Positions 44,208-52,232 of a stretch of DNA of 64,000 bases are shown here, in pieces. Position 1 is the first letter of the stretch; each line of letters starts with the position of its first letter. The notes under the pieces are model-generated. The model was not told the origin of the DNA. It searched no databases and saw nothing but the letters and a program-made list of their open reading frames with translations. Source of the DNA: Mycolicibacterium hodleri (GTDB lineage: Bacteria > Actinomycetota > Actinomycetes > Mycobacteriales > Mycobacteriaceae); NCBI RefSeq assembly GCF_025822245.1, contig NZ_JACKTL010000043.1, positions 62,001 through 126,000 on the forward strand, read 5' to 3'. A program made the translations under genes and the position numbers.

Positions 44208-44816
44208 CTAGTTCCCGCAGAGCTTGCGCGCCAAGCTTTCCCACCCGTCACCCTGGCGGTCGAGATCGTGCCCGAGATCCTCGACCGAGTGGGTGACGTA
44301 GTCGGCGTCCAGCAGCGACAGCAGCGCCTGGGTTTGAGCCTCGAGATCACCAGAGGTGCCCGCGGACTCGAGGAGCATGCGTACGTGGGTGCGGTGCAGG
44401 GTGGCGGGAGCGTTGAAGCGCATGTGCGGATCGGTGTTGGCGTCGGCCAGCAGCGCGCGGTGCTCCCAGACGAACCGCAAGCGCTCGCGTCCGTAGGCGA
44501 TGAGCCTGGTCAGCGGCGGGGCGCCGGGCCCCAGCGGTGGTGGACCGAACATGAACGCGCGTTGCTCGGCCTTCTCGTCCTCGTCGAGGAGCACGATCAT
44601 CAGGCCGGCGCGGCTGCCGAAGCGGCGGAACAAGGTGCCCTTGCCGACGCCCGCGGCGCTGGCGACGTCGTCCATCGTCACGGTGTCCGCGCCGTGCTCG
44701 TCGATCAGTCGCCGGGCGGCGGCCAGCAGCAGGGCTCGGTTGCGTGCCGCATCGCCGCGCTCGACGGGCGCGGAATCGGTGACCGGTAGCCCGACCAGTC
44801 CGTCGCCAACGCTCAT
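44208..44816 (-). CDS. TetR-family regulator, Rv3055-like
   Basis: 202 residues. HTH: RALLLAAARRLIDEHGADTV, then GVGKGTLFRRFGSRAGLMIVLL. The GTLFRRFG recognition helix is typical of the Rv3055 group. It heads the TetR-dinB2-ATPase operon (gaps 6 and 10 bp) and is divergent from an FMN reductase. A 24-bp inverted repeat in the 93-bp gap is its probable operator. The polymerase is therefore under local ligand control and not only the SOS response. Confidence 0.88.
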   Translation of the reverse strand: MSVGDGLVGLPVTDSAPVERGDAARNRALLLAAARRLIDEHGADTVTMDDVASAAGVGKGTLFRRFGSRAGLMIVLLDEDEKAEQRAFMFGPPPLGPGAPPLTRLIAYGRERLRFVWEHRALLADANTDPHMRFNAPATLHRTHVRMLLESAGTSGDLEAQTQALLSLLDADYVTHSVEDLGHDLDRQGDGWESLARKLCGN

Positions 44817-44840
44817 GCCTGCACTTTAGCTCAGGCGGAA

Positions 44841-44864
44841 TCAATCGGACCGTGGTCCGGTTGA
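44841..44864. promoter_or_regulatory. 24-bp inverted repeat between TetR-dinB2 and the FMN reductase
   Basis: Arms TCAATCGGACC and GGTCCGGTTGA around GT match in 10 of 11 pairs. The site lies 25 bp from the TetR start and 46 bp from the FMN reductase start. It is the likely binding site of the adjacent TetR regulator. Confidence 0.65.
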
Positions 44865-44909
44865 GCTGTGAGAGGATCGGCACGAAACGACCGAAAGGGG
44901 CCTACGGGC

Positions 44910-45452
44910 ATGGCAGACGTAAAGGTTTTGGTTCTGGTTGGCAGTCTGCGCGCGGCGTCGCTGAATCGCCAATTGGCGCAGGTGGCGAGCGAGACGGCTC
45001 CGGCCGGCGTGTCGCTGCAGCTGTTCGACCGGTTGGGCGAGCTGCCGTTCTACAACGAGGACGTCGACGGTGACGGGGTGGCCGAAGCCGTGCAGGCCCT
45101 GCGCCTCGCGGCGGCGGAAGCCGACGCCGCGCTGGTGGTGACGCCGGAGTACAACGGCAGCATTCCTGGCGTGCTGAAGAACGCGATCGACTGGTTGTCG
45201 CGGCCGTACGGCAACGGGGCGCTCAGCGGCAAGCCGCTGGCCGTCATCGGCACGGCGCTCGGCCAGTACGGCGGCGTCTGGGCACACGACGAGACGCGCA
45301 AGTCGTTCGGCGTCGCGGGGCCCAGGGTGGTCGAGGACGTGAAGCTGTCGTTGCCGGCGACGATCTTCGACGGCAAGCATCCGCGGGAGAACGCCGACGT
45401 GGTGCAGCAGGTCCGCGAGGTCGTGGAGAAGTTGACCGCCGAGGTCGGCTGA
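44910..45452 (+). CDS. NADPH-dependent FMN reductase, Rv3054c-like
   Basis: 180 residues of flavodoxin fold. FMN-phosphate loop VLVGSLRAASLNRQLA, then VVTPEYNGSIPGVLKNAIDW, the hallmark of the NADPH-dependent FMN/quinone reductase family. It reduces flavins, quinones or azo compounds with NAD(P)H. The ATG at 44910 has AAAGGGG ~9 nt upstream; an upstream start at 44868 would overlap the operator region. It ends 13 bp before a strong terminator hairpin. Confidence 0.9.
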   Translation: MADVKVLVLVGSLRAASLNRQLAQVASETAPAGVSLQLFDRLGELPFYNEDVDGDGVAEAVQALRLAAAEADAALVVTPEYNGSIPGVLKNAIDWLSRPYGNGALSGKPLAVIGTALGQYGGVWAHDETRKSFGVAGPRVVEDVKLSLPATIFDGKHPRENADVVQQVREVVEKLTAEVG

Positions 45453-45465
45453 CCGCTCGGCACCA

Positions 45466-45506
45466 GAAGCCGCCGGCGAGCCCAAGAGGGGTTCGCCGGC
45501 GGCTTC
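45466..45506 (+). terminator. Strong terminator hairpin after the FMN reductase
   Basis: GAAGCCGCCGGCGA (45466-45479) and TCGCCGGCGGCTTC (45493-45506) are perfect 14-bp arms; inner CCC/GGG extends the stem. No U-tract follows. Confidence 0.8.
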
Positions 45507-46002
45507 GTCGTCGCCATGTCTCCCGCATGTGTCGCCCCGAGTGGGGTGGCCACGCACTTCGCAACCACGGACTCCGACGGGGCCGCCCTCGTGACTTGCT
45601 CCGCGACCATCGAACGCGGCTGTTCCCCGGCTCGTCGAACGGAGGGCGTTCGCTGCGCGCGGGCCAGGTCGCGTTCGACTAACAGGGAGGTGCGTCGTTG
45701 TGAATGACACGCCGGAAATTCTGCGACACACCGCAACGACCAGGCGAAATTTCATTTGTGTGATTAAGTCCATGTTGTATGTGCTCTACTAGTCGGACAC
45801 AACATCTAGTGCCAAGCAACGAAGCATCACGGGCTCACATCATGACCAGTTCAACTCCACCGGCCGGGAAGTCATCCCCTCGGTGAGGTGTTGAACATAT
45901 CGATGATTGCGCCAAGATGGGGTCTTGTCGGTGCCGTGCGAGACGCTTGTGTAAGAGACACGCCACATGCTTGATCATCGTTTCGCTGAGGGGAGCCCAC
46001 CA
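45507..46002. other. ~500-bp nrdHIE upstream region
   Basis: No credible gene is seen on either strand; short frames lack start sites and mycobacterial codon bias. From about 45715 the DNA becomes A/T-richer and holds an NrdR-like box at 45797. The 190 bp between that box and nrdH would form a long untranslated leader. Confidence 0.5.
45797..45812 (+). promoter_or_regulatory. NrdR-box-like palindrome upstream of nrdH
   Basis: ACACAACATCTAGTGC fits the NrdR pattern (ACxCwAxATxTwGTGx) with symmetric CAC..GTG-like ends. NrdR represses ribonucleotide reductase operons through pairs of such boxes about 31-33 bp apart. A second, weaker candidate may lie around 45766-45784, but it is poor. Confidence 0.45.
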
Positions 46003-46242
46003 ATGACCGTCACCGTCTACACCAAGCCCGCATGCGTGCAGTGCAACGCCACCTACAAGGCACTCGACAAGCAGGGCGTCGCCTACGAGGTCGTCGACAT
46101 CACCGAGGTCCCCGAGGCGCGTGACTACGTCATGGCGCTGGGCTACCTGCAGGCCCCCGTCGTGGTCGCCGGCAACGACCACTGGTCGGGCTTCCGGCCG
46201 GACCGGATCAAGTCGCTGTCCGCAGTCGCAGCGACGGCGTAA
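46003..46242 (+). CDS. nrdH: Glutaredoxin-like NrdH redoxin
   Basis: 79 residues, the same length I recall for M. tuberculosis NrdH (Rv3053c). Thioredoxin fold with active site CVQC at residues 11-14 and the NrdH-specific C-terminal WSGFRPDRI. It passes electrons from thioredoxin reductase to class Ib ribonucleotide reductase. The ATG at 46003 has GAGGGGAG 7-9 nt upstream. First gene of nrdHIE. Confidence 0.95.
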   Translation: MTVTVYTKPACVQCNATYKALDKQGVAYEVVDITEVPEARDYVMALGYLQAPVVVAGNDHWSGFRPDRIKSLSAVAATA

Positions 46243-46277
46243 GAAAGAAGAACCCGGCGGGTAGGAGAGGAGGCGTG

Positions 46278-46721
46278 ATGGGAAGTCTCGTCTACTTCTC
46301 CAGCGTCTCGGAGAACACGCACCGCTTCGTCGAGAAGCTGGAATTGCCCGCCATTCGCATCCCGCTCCGCGACCGCATCCAGGTCGACGAGCCCTACGTG
46401 CTGGTCCTGCCGACCTACGGCGGCGGACACGCCAACGGGCCCGACCCAGACGCCGGGGGTTACGTCCCCAAGCAAGTCATCGCCTTTCTCAACGACGAAC
46501 ACAACCGGTCGTTGATCCGCGGCGTCATCGCCGCGGGCAACACCAACTTCGGCGCCGAATTCGGCTACGCCGGTGACGTCGTCTCACGCAAGTGCGGCGT
46601 CCCCTACCTCTATCGCTTCGAACTCATGGGCACCACCGACGACGTCTTCGCCGTCCGCGCGGGGCTTGCCGACTTCTGGAAGGACAAGACGTGTCACCAA
46701 CCGTCACTGCAGAACCTGTAA
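46278..46721 (+). CDS. nrdI: NrdI flavodoxin-like protein
   Basis: 147 residues. The flavodoxin-like opening LVYFSSVSENTHRFVEKL and VLPTYGGG loop identify NrdI, which supplies the oxidant that assembles the Mn2-tyrosyl radical cofactor of NrdF. The ATG at 46278 has GAGGAGG 4 nt upstream; a GTG one codon earlier is less well placed. It lies 35 bp after nrdH and overlaps nrdE by 31 bp. Confidence 0.95.
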   Translation: MGSLVYFSSVSENTHRFVEKLELPAIRIPLRDRIQVDEPYVLVLPTYGGGHANGPDPDAGGYVPKQVIAFLNDEHNRSLIRGVIAAGNTNFGAEFGYAGDVVSRKCGVPYLYRFELMGTTDDVFAVRAGLADFWKDKTCHQPSLQNL

Positions 46722-48856
46722 CCACCGGAGTCCACGCCCTGCCGGGCGAGACCGACTACCACGCGCTCAACGCGATGCTGAACTTGTACGACAAGGACGG
46801 CAAGATCCAGTTCGACAAGGACCGGGAAGCCGCCAACCAGTACTTCCTGCAGCACGTCAACCAGAACACCGTCTTCTTCCACAACCAGGACGAGAAGCTC
46901 GACTACCTGGTGCAGAAGGAGTACTACGAGCGCGAGGTGCTCGACCAGTACTCGCGCAACTTCGTGAAGTCGCTGCTGGATCGGGCGTACGCGAAGAAGT
47001 TCCGCTTCCCGACGTTCCTCGGCGCGTTCAAGTACTACACGTCCTACACACTGAAGACGTTCGACGGGAAGCGTTATCTCGAGCGCTTCGAGGACCGCGT
47101 CGTCATGGTGTCGTTGACGCTGGCCGCCGGCGACACGACGCTGGCCGAGAATCTCGTCGACGAGATCATCGACGGCCGGTTCCAGCCGGCCACCCCGACG
47201 TTCCTCAACTCGGGCAAGAAGCAGCGCGGCGAGCCGGTCAGCTGCTTCCTGCTGCGCATCGAGGACAACATGGAGTCCATCGGGCGCTCCATCAACTCGG
47301 CGCTGCAGCTGTCCAAGCGGGGTGGCGGAGTTGCCTTGCTGCTAAGCAACATTCGCGAGCACGGTGCGCCAATCAAGAACATCGAGAACCAGAGCTCGGG
47401 CGTCATCCCCATCATGAAGCTGCTGGAGGACTCGTTCTCCTACGCCAACCAACTGGGTGCCCGCCAGGGTGCCGGTGCGGTGTACCTGCACTCGCACCAC
47501 CCCGACATCTACCGGTTCCTCGACACCAAGCGCGAGAACGCCGACGAGAAGATCCGCATCAAGACGCTGTCCCTCGGCGTGGTCATCCCGGACATCACCT
47601 TCGAGCTGGCCAAGAAGAACGAGGACATGTACCTGTTCTCGCCGTACGACGTGGAGCGCGTGTACGGCGTGCCGTTCGCCGACGTCTCGGTGACCGAGAA
47701 GTACTACGAGATGGTCGACGACGCCCGGATCCGCAAGACGAAGATCAAGGCGCGCGAGTTCTTCCAGACCCTGGCCGAGCTGCAGTTCGAGTCCGGCTAC
47801 CCGTACATCATGTACGAGGACACCGTGAACCGGGCCAACCCGATCGAAGGCAAGATCACCCACAGCAACCTGTGCTCGGAGATCCTGCAGGTGTCCACCC
47901 CGTCGCTGTTCAACGAGGACCTGAGCTACGCCAAGGTGGGCAAGGACATCTCCTGCAACCTCGGCTCGCTGAACATCGCCAAGGCGATGGACTCGCCGGA
48001 CTTCGCGCAGACCATCGAGACGTCGATCCGCGGGTTGACGGCGGTCAGCGATCAGACCCACATCTGGTCGGTGCCGTCGATCGAGCAGGGCAACAACGAC
48101 TCTCACGCCATCGGTCTGGGTCAGATGAACCTGCACGGCTACCTGGCCCGCGAGCGGATCATGTACGGCTCCGAAGAGGGCATCGACTTCACCAACATGT
48201 ACTTCTACACCGTGCTGTACCACGCGCTCCGGGCCAGCAACCGGATCGCGATCGAGCGGGGCACGGCGTTCGGCGGCTTCGAACGCTCCAAGTACAAGTC
48301 GGGCGAGTTCTTCGACAAGTACACCGATCAGGTGTGGGAGCCTGCCACCGCGCGGGTGCGGGAACTGTTCGCCGACGCCGACATTCGCATTCCGACGCAG
48401 GAGGACTGGAAGCGGTTGAAGGAGTCGGTGCAGACGCACGGCATCTACAACCAGAACCTGCAGGCCGTGCCGCCGACCGGGTCGATCTCCTACATCAACC
48501 ACTCGACGTCGTCGATCCACCCGGTGGCGAGCAAGATCGAAATCCGCAAGGAAGGCAAGATCGGGCGGGTCTACTACCCGGCGCCGTACCTCACCAACGA
48601 CAACCTGGAGTACTACCAGGATGCCTACGAGATCGGCTACGAGAAGATCATCGACACCTACGCCGCGGCCACCCAGCACGTCGACCAGGGTCTGTCGCTG
48701 ACGCTGTTCTTCAAGGACACCGCCAGCACGCGCGACGTCAACAAGGCGCAGATCTACGCCTGGCGCAAGGGCATCAAGACGCTGTACTACATCCGCCTGC
48801 GCCAGATGGCGTTGGAGGGCACCGAGGTGGAGGGTTGCGTCAGCTGCATGCTGTGA
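46691..48856 (+). CDS. nrdE: Class Ib ribonucleoside-diphosphate reductase, alpha subunit
   Basis: 721 residues. Active-site elements are FLNSGKKQRGEPVSCFLLR, CNLGSLNIAKAM and GTAFGGFERSKYKSG. The C-terminal redox tail GCVSCML holds the shuttle cysteines. It lacks the N-terminal ATP cone of class Ia enzymes. It reduces NDPs to dNDPs with NrdF. The GTG start has GGAAGGA ~6 nt upstream and lies inside nrdI. No nrdF follows; in M. tuberculosis nrdF2 is also separated from nrdHIE by two genes. Confidence 0.95.
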   Translation: MSPTVTAEPVTTGVHALPGETDYHALNAMLNLYDKDGKIQFDKDREAANQYFLQHVNQNTVFFHNQDEKLDYLVQKEYYEREVLDQYSRNFVKSLLDRAYAKKFRFPTFLGAFKYYTSYTLKTFDGKRYLERFEDRVVMVSLTLAAGDTTLAENLVDEIIDGRFQPATPTFLNSGKKQRGEPVSCFLLRIEDNMESIGRSINSALQLSKRGGGVALLLSNIREHGAPIKNIENQSSGVIPIMKLLEDSFSYANQLGARQGAGAVYLHSHHPDIYRFLDTKRENADEKIRIKTLSLGVVIPDITFELAKKNEDMYLFSPYDVERVYGVPFADVSVTEKYYEMVDDARIRKTKIKAREFFQTLAELQFESGYPYIMYEDTVNRANPIEGKITHSNLCSEILQVSTPSLFNEDLSYAKVGKDISCNLGSLNIAKAMDSPDFAQTIETSIRGLTAVSDQTHIWSVPSIEQGNNDSHAIGLGQMNLHGYLARERIMYGSEEGIDFTNMYFYTVLYHALRASNRIAIERGTAFGGFERSKYKSGEFFDKYTDQVWEPATARVRELFADADIRIPTQEDWKRLKESVQTHGIYNQNLQAVPPTGSISYINHSTSSIHPVASKIEIRKEGKIGRVYYPAPYLTNDNLEYYQDAYEIGYEKIIDTYAAATQHVDQGLSLTLFFKDTASTRDVNKAQIYAWRKGIKTLYYIRLRQMALEGTEVEGCVSCML

Positions 48857-48868
48857 CGCCCCACCGCC

Positions 48869-48916
48869 GAAAGTGAATCTGGCGACGCAATTCTCGCGAA
48901 TTGCGTCGCCACTTTC
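48869..48916. terminator. Bidirectional terminator between nrdE and the DUF5997 gene
   Basis: Perfect 13-bp stem GGCGACGCAATTC / GAATTGCGTCGCC with TCGC loop (48881-48910), extended by outer GAAAGTG / CACTTTC arms. It sits in the 80-bp gap of two convergent genes and can serve both. Confidence 0.85.
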
Positions 48917-48936
48917 ACGTTCGAGAGGGGCTCAGA

Positions 48937-49323
48937 TCAGCTCTCGCGTGCCTGGTCCTCGCGCAGCGCCTTCACGCGTCGCTCCTCGCGCAGCACTGCC
49001 TGGAAGCTCTCGCGTTCGGCAACCAGCCAGTCGGGCTTCTCGTCGAGCAGCGCGGTGATCTGCTCGGTGGTGAGCGCCTCGGTCACGCCGCCGCGCGCGA
49101 GGCCGGCGATCGAGACACCCAGCTTCGCCGCGACCAGGTTCTTCGGGTGCGGCCCGTTCTTGCGGAGATCCTTGAGCCACTGCGGCGGATCCTCCTGCAG
49201 GGCGGCGAGCTCGGACCGGGTGATCGCGTTCTCCTGAAACTCCACGGGCGTCGCCGGCAGGTACACGTCGAGCTTCTTCGCCGCGGTGGCGGGTTTCATG
49301 GACTGCGCGTTCGGCCTGCTCAT
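48937..49323 (-). CDS. DUF5997-like protein, function unknown
   Basis: 128 residues. The start region MKPATAAKKLDVYLPATPVEFQ and the end ERESFQAVLREERRVKALRE resemble a conserved actinobacterial family I know as DUF5997. The middle (GPHPKNLVAAKLGVSIAGLARGGVTEALTTEQI) looks like a helical nucleic-acid-binding fold, but no function is known to me. The start may be the ATG at 49323 or 49299. It is divergent, 29 bp apart, from a LysR-type effector domain protein; the pairing may be functional. Confidence 0.75.
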   Translation of the reverse strand: MSRPNAQSMKPATAAKKLDVYLPATPVEFQENAITRSELAALQEDPPQWLKDLRKNGPHPKNLVAAKLGVSIAGLARGGVTEALTTEQITALLDEKPDWLVAERESFQAVLREERRVKALREDQARES

Positions 49324-49352
49324 GACGCAGAGCCTATCGGTAGCCTGAGGCC

Positions 49353-50066
49353 GTGACCCCGCTCCGCCTCACCGTCGGGTACGTCCCCGGCGTGACACCT
49401 GCGAAGTGGGCTCGCACCTGGGCGCAGCGTCATCCCGAGGTTCGGCTGGAGTTGCCGGCCGTCGACGCGGCAGACGCCGTCGACGCGCTGCGGTCCGGCG
49501 CGGTGGACGTGGCGTTGCTTCGACCGTCGGGTGACTCGTCCGGGGTGGCGCTCATCCCGCTCTACGAGGAGACGACGGTGGTCGTGGTGCCCACCGACCA
49601 CCTGCTCACCGCCGACGACACGGTCACCGCCGCCGACCTCGACGGCGAGCCGGTGCTGCTCCCACTCGACGACGTCGTCGGCTGGGCCGCCTTGCCCGGT
49701 GTGCTCGTCGACCACCGACCCGAAACGGTCGGGGACGCAATCGAACTCGTCGCGGCCGGGGTCGGCGTGCTCGTCGTCCCGCAGTCGTTGGCGCGGCTGC
49801 ACCACCGCAAGGACCTCACCTACCGCCCGATCGCCGACGCCCCTAGCTGCCCCGTCGCGCTCGCCGTTCCCGCCGGCGAGCAGTCGGCACTGGTGGCGGA
49901 GTTCATCGGCATCGTCCGGGGCCGCAAGCCCAGTTCGTCGCGCGGGCAGGCCGAGGCGACGCCGAAGCGGACCGCACGGGAGAAGACGCTGGCGAAGCAG
50001 GCCGCCCGCGCCGCCGCGGGAAAGGTCGCCCGCCCACCGGGGCCGACCAAGCGCGGCCGACGCTGA
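49353..50066 (+). CDS. LysR-type substrate-binding domain protein lacking the DNA-binding domain
   Basis: 237 residues. The protein begins directly in the first strand of a LysR effector domain (LRLTVGYVPGVTPAKWARTW) and runs through typical features: DALRSGAVDVALLRP, LYEETTVVVVPTDHLL, GVGVLVVPQSLARL. The winged HTH that normally precedes it is absent, and the 29-bp upstream gap leaves no room for it. A basic, Ala/Lys/Arg-rich tail of ~45 residues (KRTAREKTLAKQAARAAAGK) follows and might bind DNA or RNA. GTG start. Divergent from the DUF5997 gene. Confidence 0.8.
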   Translation: MTPLRLTVGYVPGVTPAKWARTWAQRHPEVRLELPAVDAADAVDALRSGAVDVALLRPSGDSSGVALIPLYEETTVVVVPTDHLLTADDTVTAADLDGEPVLLPLDDVVGWAALPGVLVDHRPETVGDAIELVAAGVGVLVVPQSLARLHHRKDLTYRPIADAPSCPVALAVPAGEQSALVAEFIGIVRGRKPSSSRGQAEATPKRTAREKTLAKQAARAAAGKVARPPGPTKRGRR

Positions 50067-50133
50067 CCGTGGTGTCGCCAAACGGCCGATAAATCAGTGG
50101 AATTCGCGGGCCGAGTGGCTCACCCTCGTAGGC

Positions 50134-51300
50134 ATGAACGTTCACCTGTACGCGACGCCGGACGGCTTCGGCCCGGTGGCCCGCTGGGTGTATCGCCGTG
50201 ACCCGGTGCGGTTCACCGTCGAGCTGACCACCCTGCGCACCTCCGCGTGGCCGGCCGATCACCTGCTGCTGGCCGCCTTCGACTGCGACGGGGCCGTGGG
50301 TGCCGCTCTGCAGATGCGGGATTCGGTGCTGTTGGTCAACGGGCTGCCGCCGACCTTGGCCAAGGAGTCCGCCGCGGCGCTCGCACCCGTGCGACCCGGG
50401 CTGCCCCCAGTGCGCGGAACGTCAAGCACCGCAGCGGCATTCAGCCAGGCCTGGGTCGAAGCCACGGGTGCGACCGCGACGACCGCGTTCACCGAGACGC
50501 TGTACCGCCTCGCGGACCTGGTCCCACCGAACGGCGTGGTAGGTGAGCCGCGCCTCGCCGCCGACGAGGACGCCGAGTGGCTCGCCGGCTGGTTCGACGC
50601 GTTCTTCGTCGAGGCGTTCGACATGGAGTCCGATCCGGCGGCCCGCCGCGGCGTGTTCGGCGACGTCGCCGACGCGGGCGGGCACGTGGTGCTGTGGACG
50701 GTCGACGGCGAACCGGTCGCCATGGCTCGCGTGCACGGATGTCTGATGGGGATGTCGCGGATCGGTCCGGTGTACACCGCGCCGCAGCATCGCGGCCACG
50801 GCTACGGCGCGGCGGTCACCGCCCAGGCGGTACGGCACGCCCGGAGTCGGGGTGCGCGCGACGTGGTGCTCTTCGCCGATGGACGAGATCTTCCCCGGTG
50901 GAGACCTTCCGCAGGTGGTGGCCGTCGAGGAGCACGCAACCAAGGCAGGGTTCGAGATCACCCGGATTCAGCCGCTGCGCCTGCATTACGCCCGCACGCT
51001 CGAGATCTGGGCCGCCGCGCTGGAGGCTCGCAAGGACGAGGCCATCGCCATCCAGTCCCAAGAGGTCTACGACCGCTACATGCGCTACCTGACGGGCTGC
51101 GCGGAGCTGTTCACCGAGGGCTACACCGACATCGCGCAGTTCACGCTGAAGAAGGGCTGACCCCTCAGTTCGGCGGGGGCCGACGCCCCGGCGGTCCCAT
51201 CTCGGCGCCTGCCGCATCCCGGCGTCGCGCCGCCATGCCCGCCAGTGCCTCGAACACCACCCGATGGGCCGCGTTCACGGTGAGCTCGGCATGGTCGTAG
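50134..51300 (+). CDS. GNAT acetyltransferase with a foreign C-terminus (deletion joint at ~50880)
   Basis: Residues 1 to ~248 are a GNAT-family N-acetyltransferase with the acetyl-CoA loop APQHRGHGYGAAVTAQAVRHAR and the following strand ARDVVLFAD. Normally the fold then continues through the 'NPTSNxIYxRIGYR' helix and strand. Here that is lost: from ~50880 the DNA becomes the 3' end of a cyclopropane-synthase gene, read in the wrong frame. The frame stays open to 51300, antisense into the agmatinase gene. The GNAT lacks its last ~30 residues and is probably inactive or altered. The ATG at 50134 starts MNVHLYATPDGFG. Confidence 0.65.
   Translation: MNVHLYATPDGFGPVARWVYRRDPVRFTVELTTLRTSAWPADHLLLAAFDCDGAVGAALQMRDSVLLVNGLPPTLAKESAAALAPVRPGLPPVRGTSSTAAAFSQAWVEATGATATTAFTETLYRLADLVPPNGVVGEPRLAADEDAEWLAGWFDAFFVEAFDMESDPAARRGVFGDVADAGGHVVLWTVDGEPVAMARVHGCLMGMSRIGPVYTAPQHRGHGYGAAVTAQAVRHARSRGARDVVLFADGRDLPRWRPSAGGGRRGARNQGRVRDHPDSAAAPALRPHARDLGRRAGGSQGRGHRHPVPRGLRPLHALPDGLRGAVHRGLHRHRAVHAEEGLTPQFGGGRRPGGPISAPAASRRRAAMPASASNTTRWAAFTVSSAWS
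50873..51160 (+). pseudogene. C-terminal remnant of a mycolic-acid cyclopropane synthase / methyltransferase
   Basis: About 94 codons from MDEIFPGGDLPQ to the natural-looking stop after QFTLKKG. The segment LHYARTLEIWAAALEARKDE, then VYDRYMRYLTGCAELF, then EGYTDIAQFTL, is the C-terminal third of CmaA/MmaA-type SAM methyltransferases, usually ~290 residues. The SAM-binding N-terminal two thirds are absent; upstream sequence is a GNAT gene in another frame. This is best explained by a deletion that fused two neighbouring genes. Confidence 0.75.
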
Positions 51301-52232
51301 GCGGGGGAGACCTCGACGACGTCGACGCCCGCCACGTCGTGCTCGTAGCAGAGCTGACGCACCATCCGAAGCAGGTCGACGCTGGTGATGCCGCCGGGCT
51401 CCGGCGTTCCCGTGCCCGGGGCGTGGGCGGGGTCGAGGACGTCGATGTCCACCGACAGGTACAGCTTGTCGGCCTTGGCCAGCGCCTCGCCGACCGCGTC
51501 GACCATCACGGCCTTGAATCCGCGTTCCCAGATCTCCTGCATGGTGTGCCACACCATGCCCTGTTCCTGCATCCACTCGAAGGTGTCCTGCGGCGGCCAG
51601 TACCCGCGAAGTCCGACCTGGACGAAGTGCGTCCCCGGGACCGCGCCGGACTCGATCAGCCGGCGCATCGGGGTGCCGTGGCTGGCCAGGTTGCCGTCGA
51701 TGATGTCGGCGGTGTCGGCGTGGGCGTCGAAGTGCACGATGCCGACGTTGCCGTAGCCGTGCACGTCGGCGACCGCCGTGGCCGACGGCCAGGTGATCGA
51801 ATGGTCACCGCCCAGCACGACGGGCACGATGCCGCGGGAGGCCACCGCCGCCACGCGCTCCTTGATGTTCTGGTGCGACACCTCGGTCATGCCGTGCGGG
51901 CAGAACGCGTCACCGAAGTCGACGACCTCCAGCCAGTCGAAGATCTCCAGCCCGAGGTCCATGTGGTACGTACCGGGCTCGTAGGCGGTCGCGCGGATTG
52001 CCCGCGGACCGAACCGCGCCCCGGGGCGATTCGTCGTACCGACGTCGAAGGGGGCGCCCACGATCGCGACGTCGGGGCGCCAGGAATCGAGTTGTTCGAC
52101 CTCGGTCAAGAAGGGACGGTGTCCGAAGGTCGCCAGTCCCGAGTACGGCAGGTCGAGTTGCTCGGCCATTCCCGGTGGAAGTTCGCGACGGGGTTCACCG
52201 TGGCCGTGGTGGTCGCCGTGGTCGTGGCTCAT
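51165..52232 (-). CDS. Agmatinase/ureohydrolase family enzyme
   Basis: 355 residues. The binuclear Mn site is intact: LGGDHSITWP, HFDAHADTAD and LSVDIDVLDPAHAPGTGTPEPGG. It hydrolyses agmatine or another guanidino compound to an amine and urea. The His/Asp-rich N-terminus (MSHDHGDHHGHGE) may bind metal. The ATG overlaps the TGA of the upstream thioesterase by 4 bp. Substrate (agmatine, guanidinobutyrate or proclavaminate type) cannot be settled by eye. Confidence 0.9.
   Translation of the reverse strand: MSHDHGDHHGHGEPRRELPPGMAEQLDLPYSGLATFGHRPFLTEVEQLDSWRPDVAIVGAPFDVGTTNRPGARFGPRAIRATAYEPGTYHMDLGLEIFDWLEVVDFGDAFCPHGMTEVSHQNIKERVAAVASRGIVPVVLGGDHSITWPSATAVADVHGYGNVGIVHFDAHADTADIIDGNLASHGTPMRRLIESGAVPGTHFVQVGLRGYWPPQDTFEWMQEQGMVWHTMQEIWERGFKAVMVDAVGEALAKADKLYLSVDIDVLDPAHAPGTGTPEPGGITSVDLLRMVRQLCYEHDVAGVDVVEVSPAYDHAELTVNAAHRVVFEALAGMAARRRDAAGAEMGPPGRRPPPN

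Noticed and set aside
45507..46002. Small genes in the nrdH upstream region
   Set aside because: Short frames on both strands lack ribosome binding sites and recognisable codon bias.
46573..48876. A ~770-codon open frame overlapping nrdE in another plus-strand frame
   Set aside because: Arg/Pro/His-rich shadow of nrdE, whose frame has all catalytic motifs.
50700..51000. Insertion-sequence scar at the GNAT/cyclopropane-synthase joint
   Set aside because: No inverted terminal repeats, target duplication or transposase fragment could be seen; a simple deletion explains the joint.
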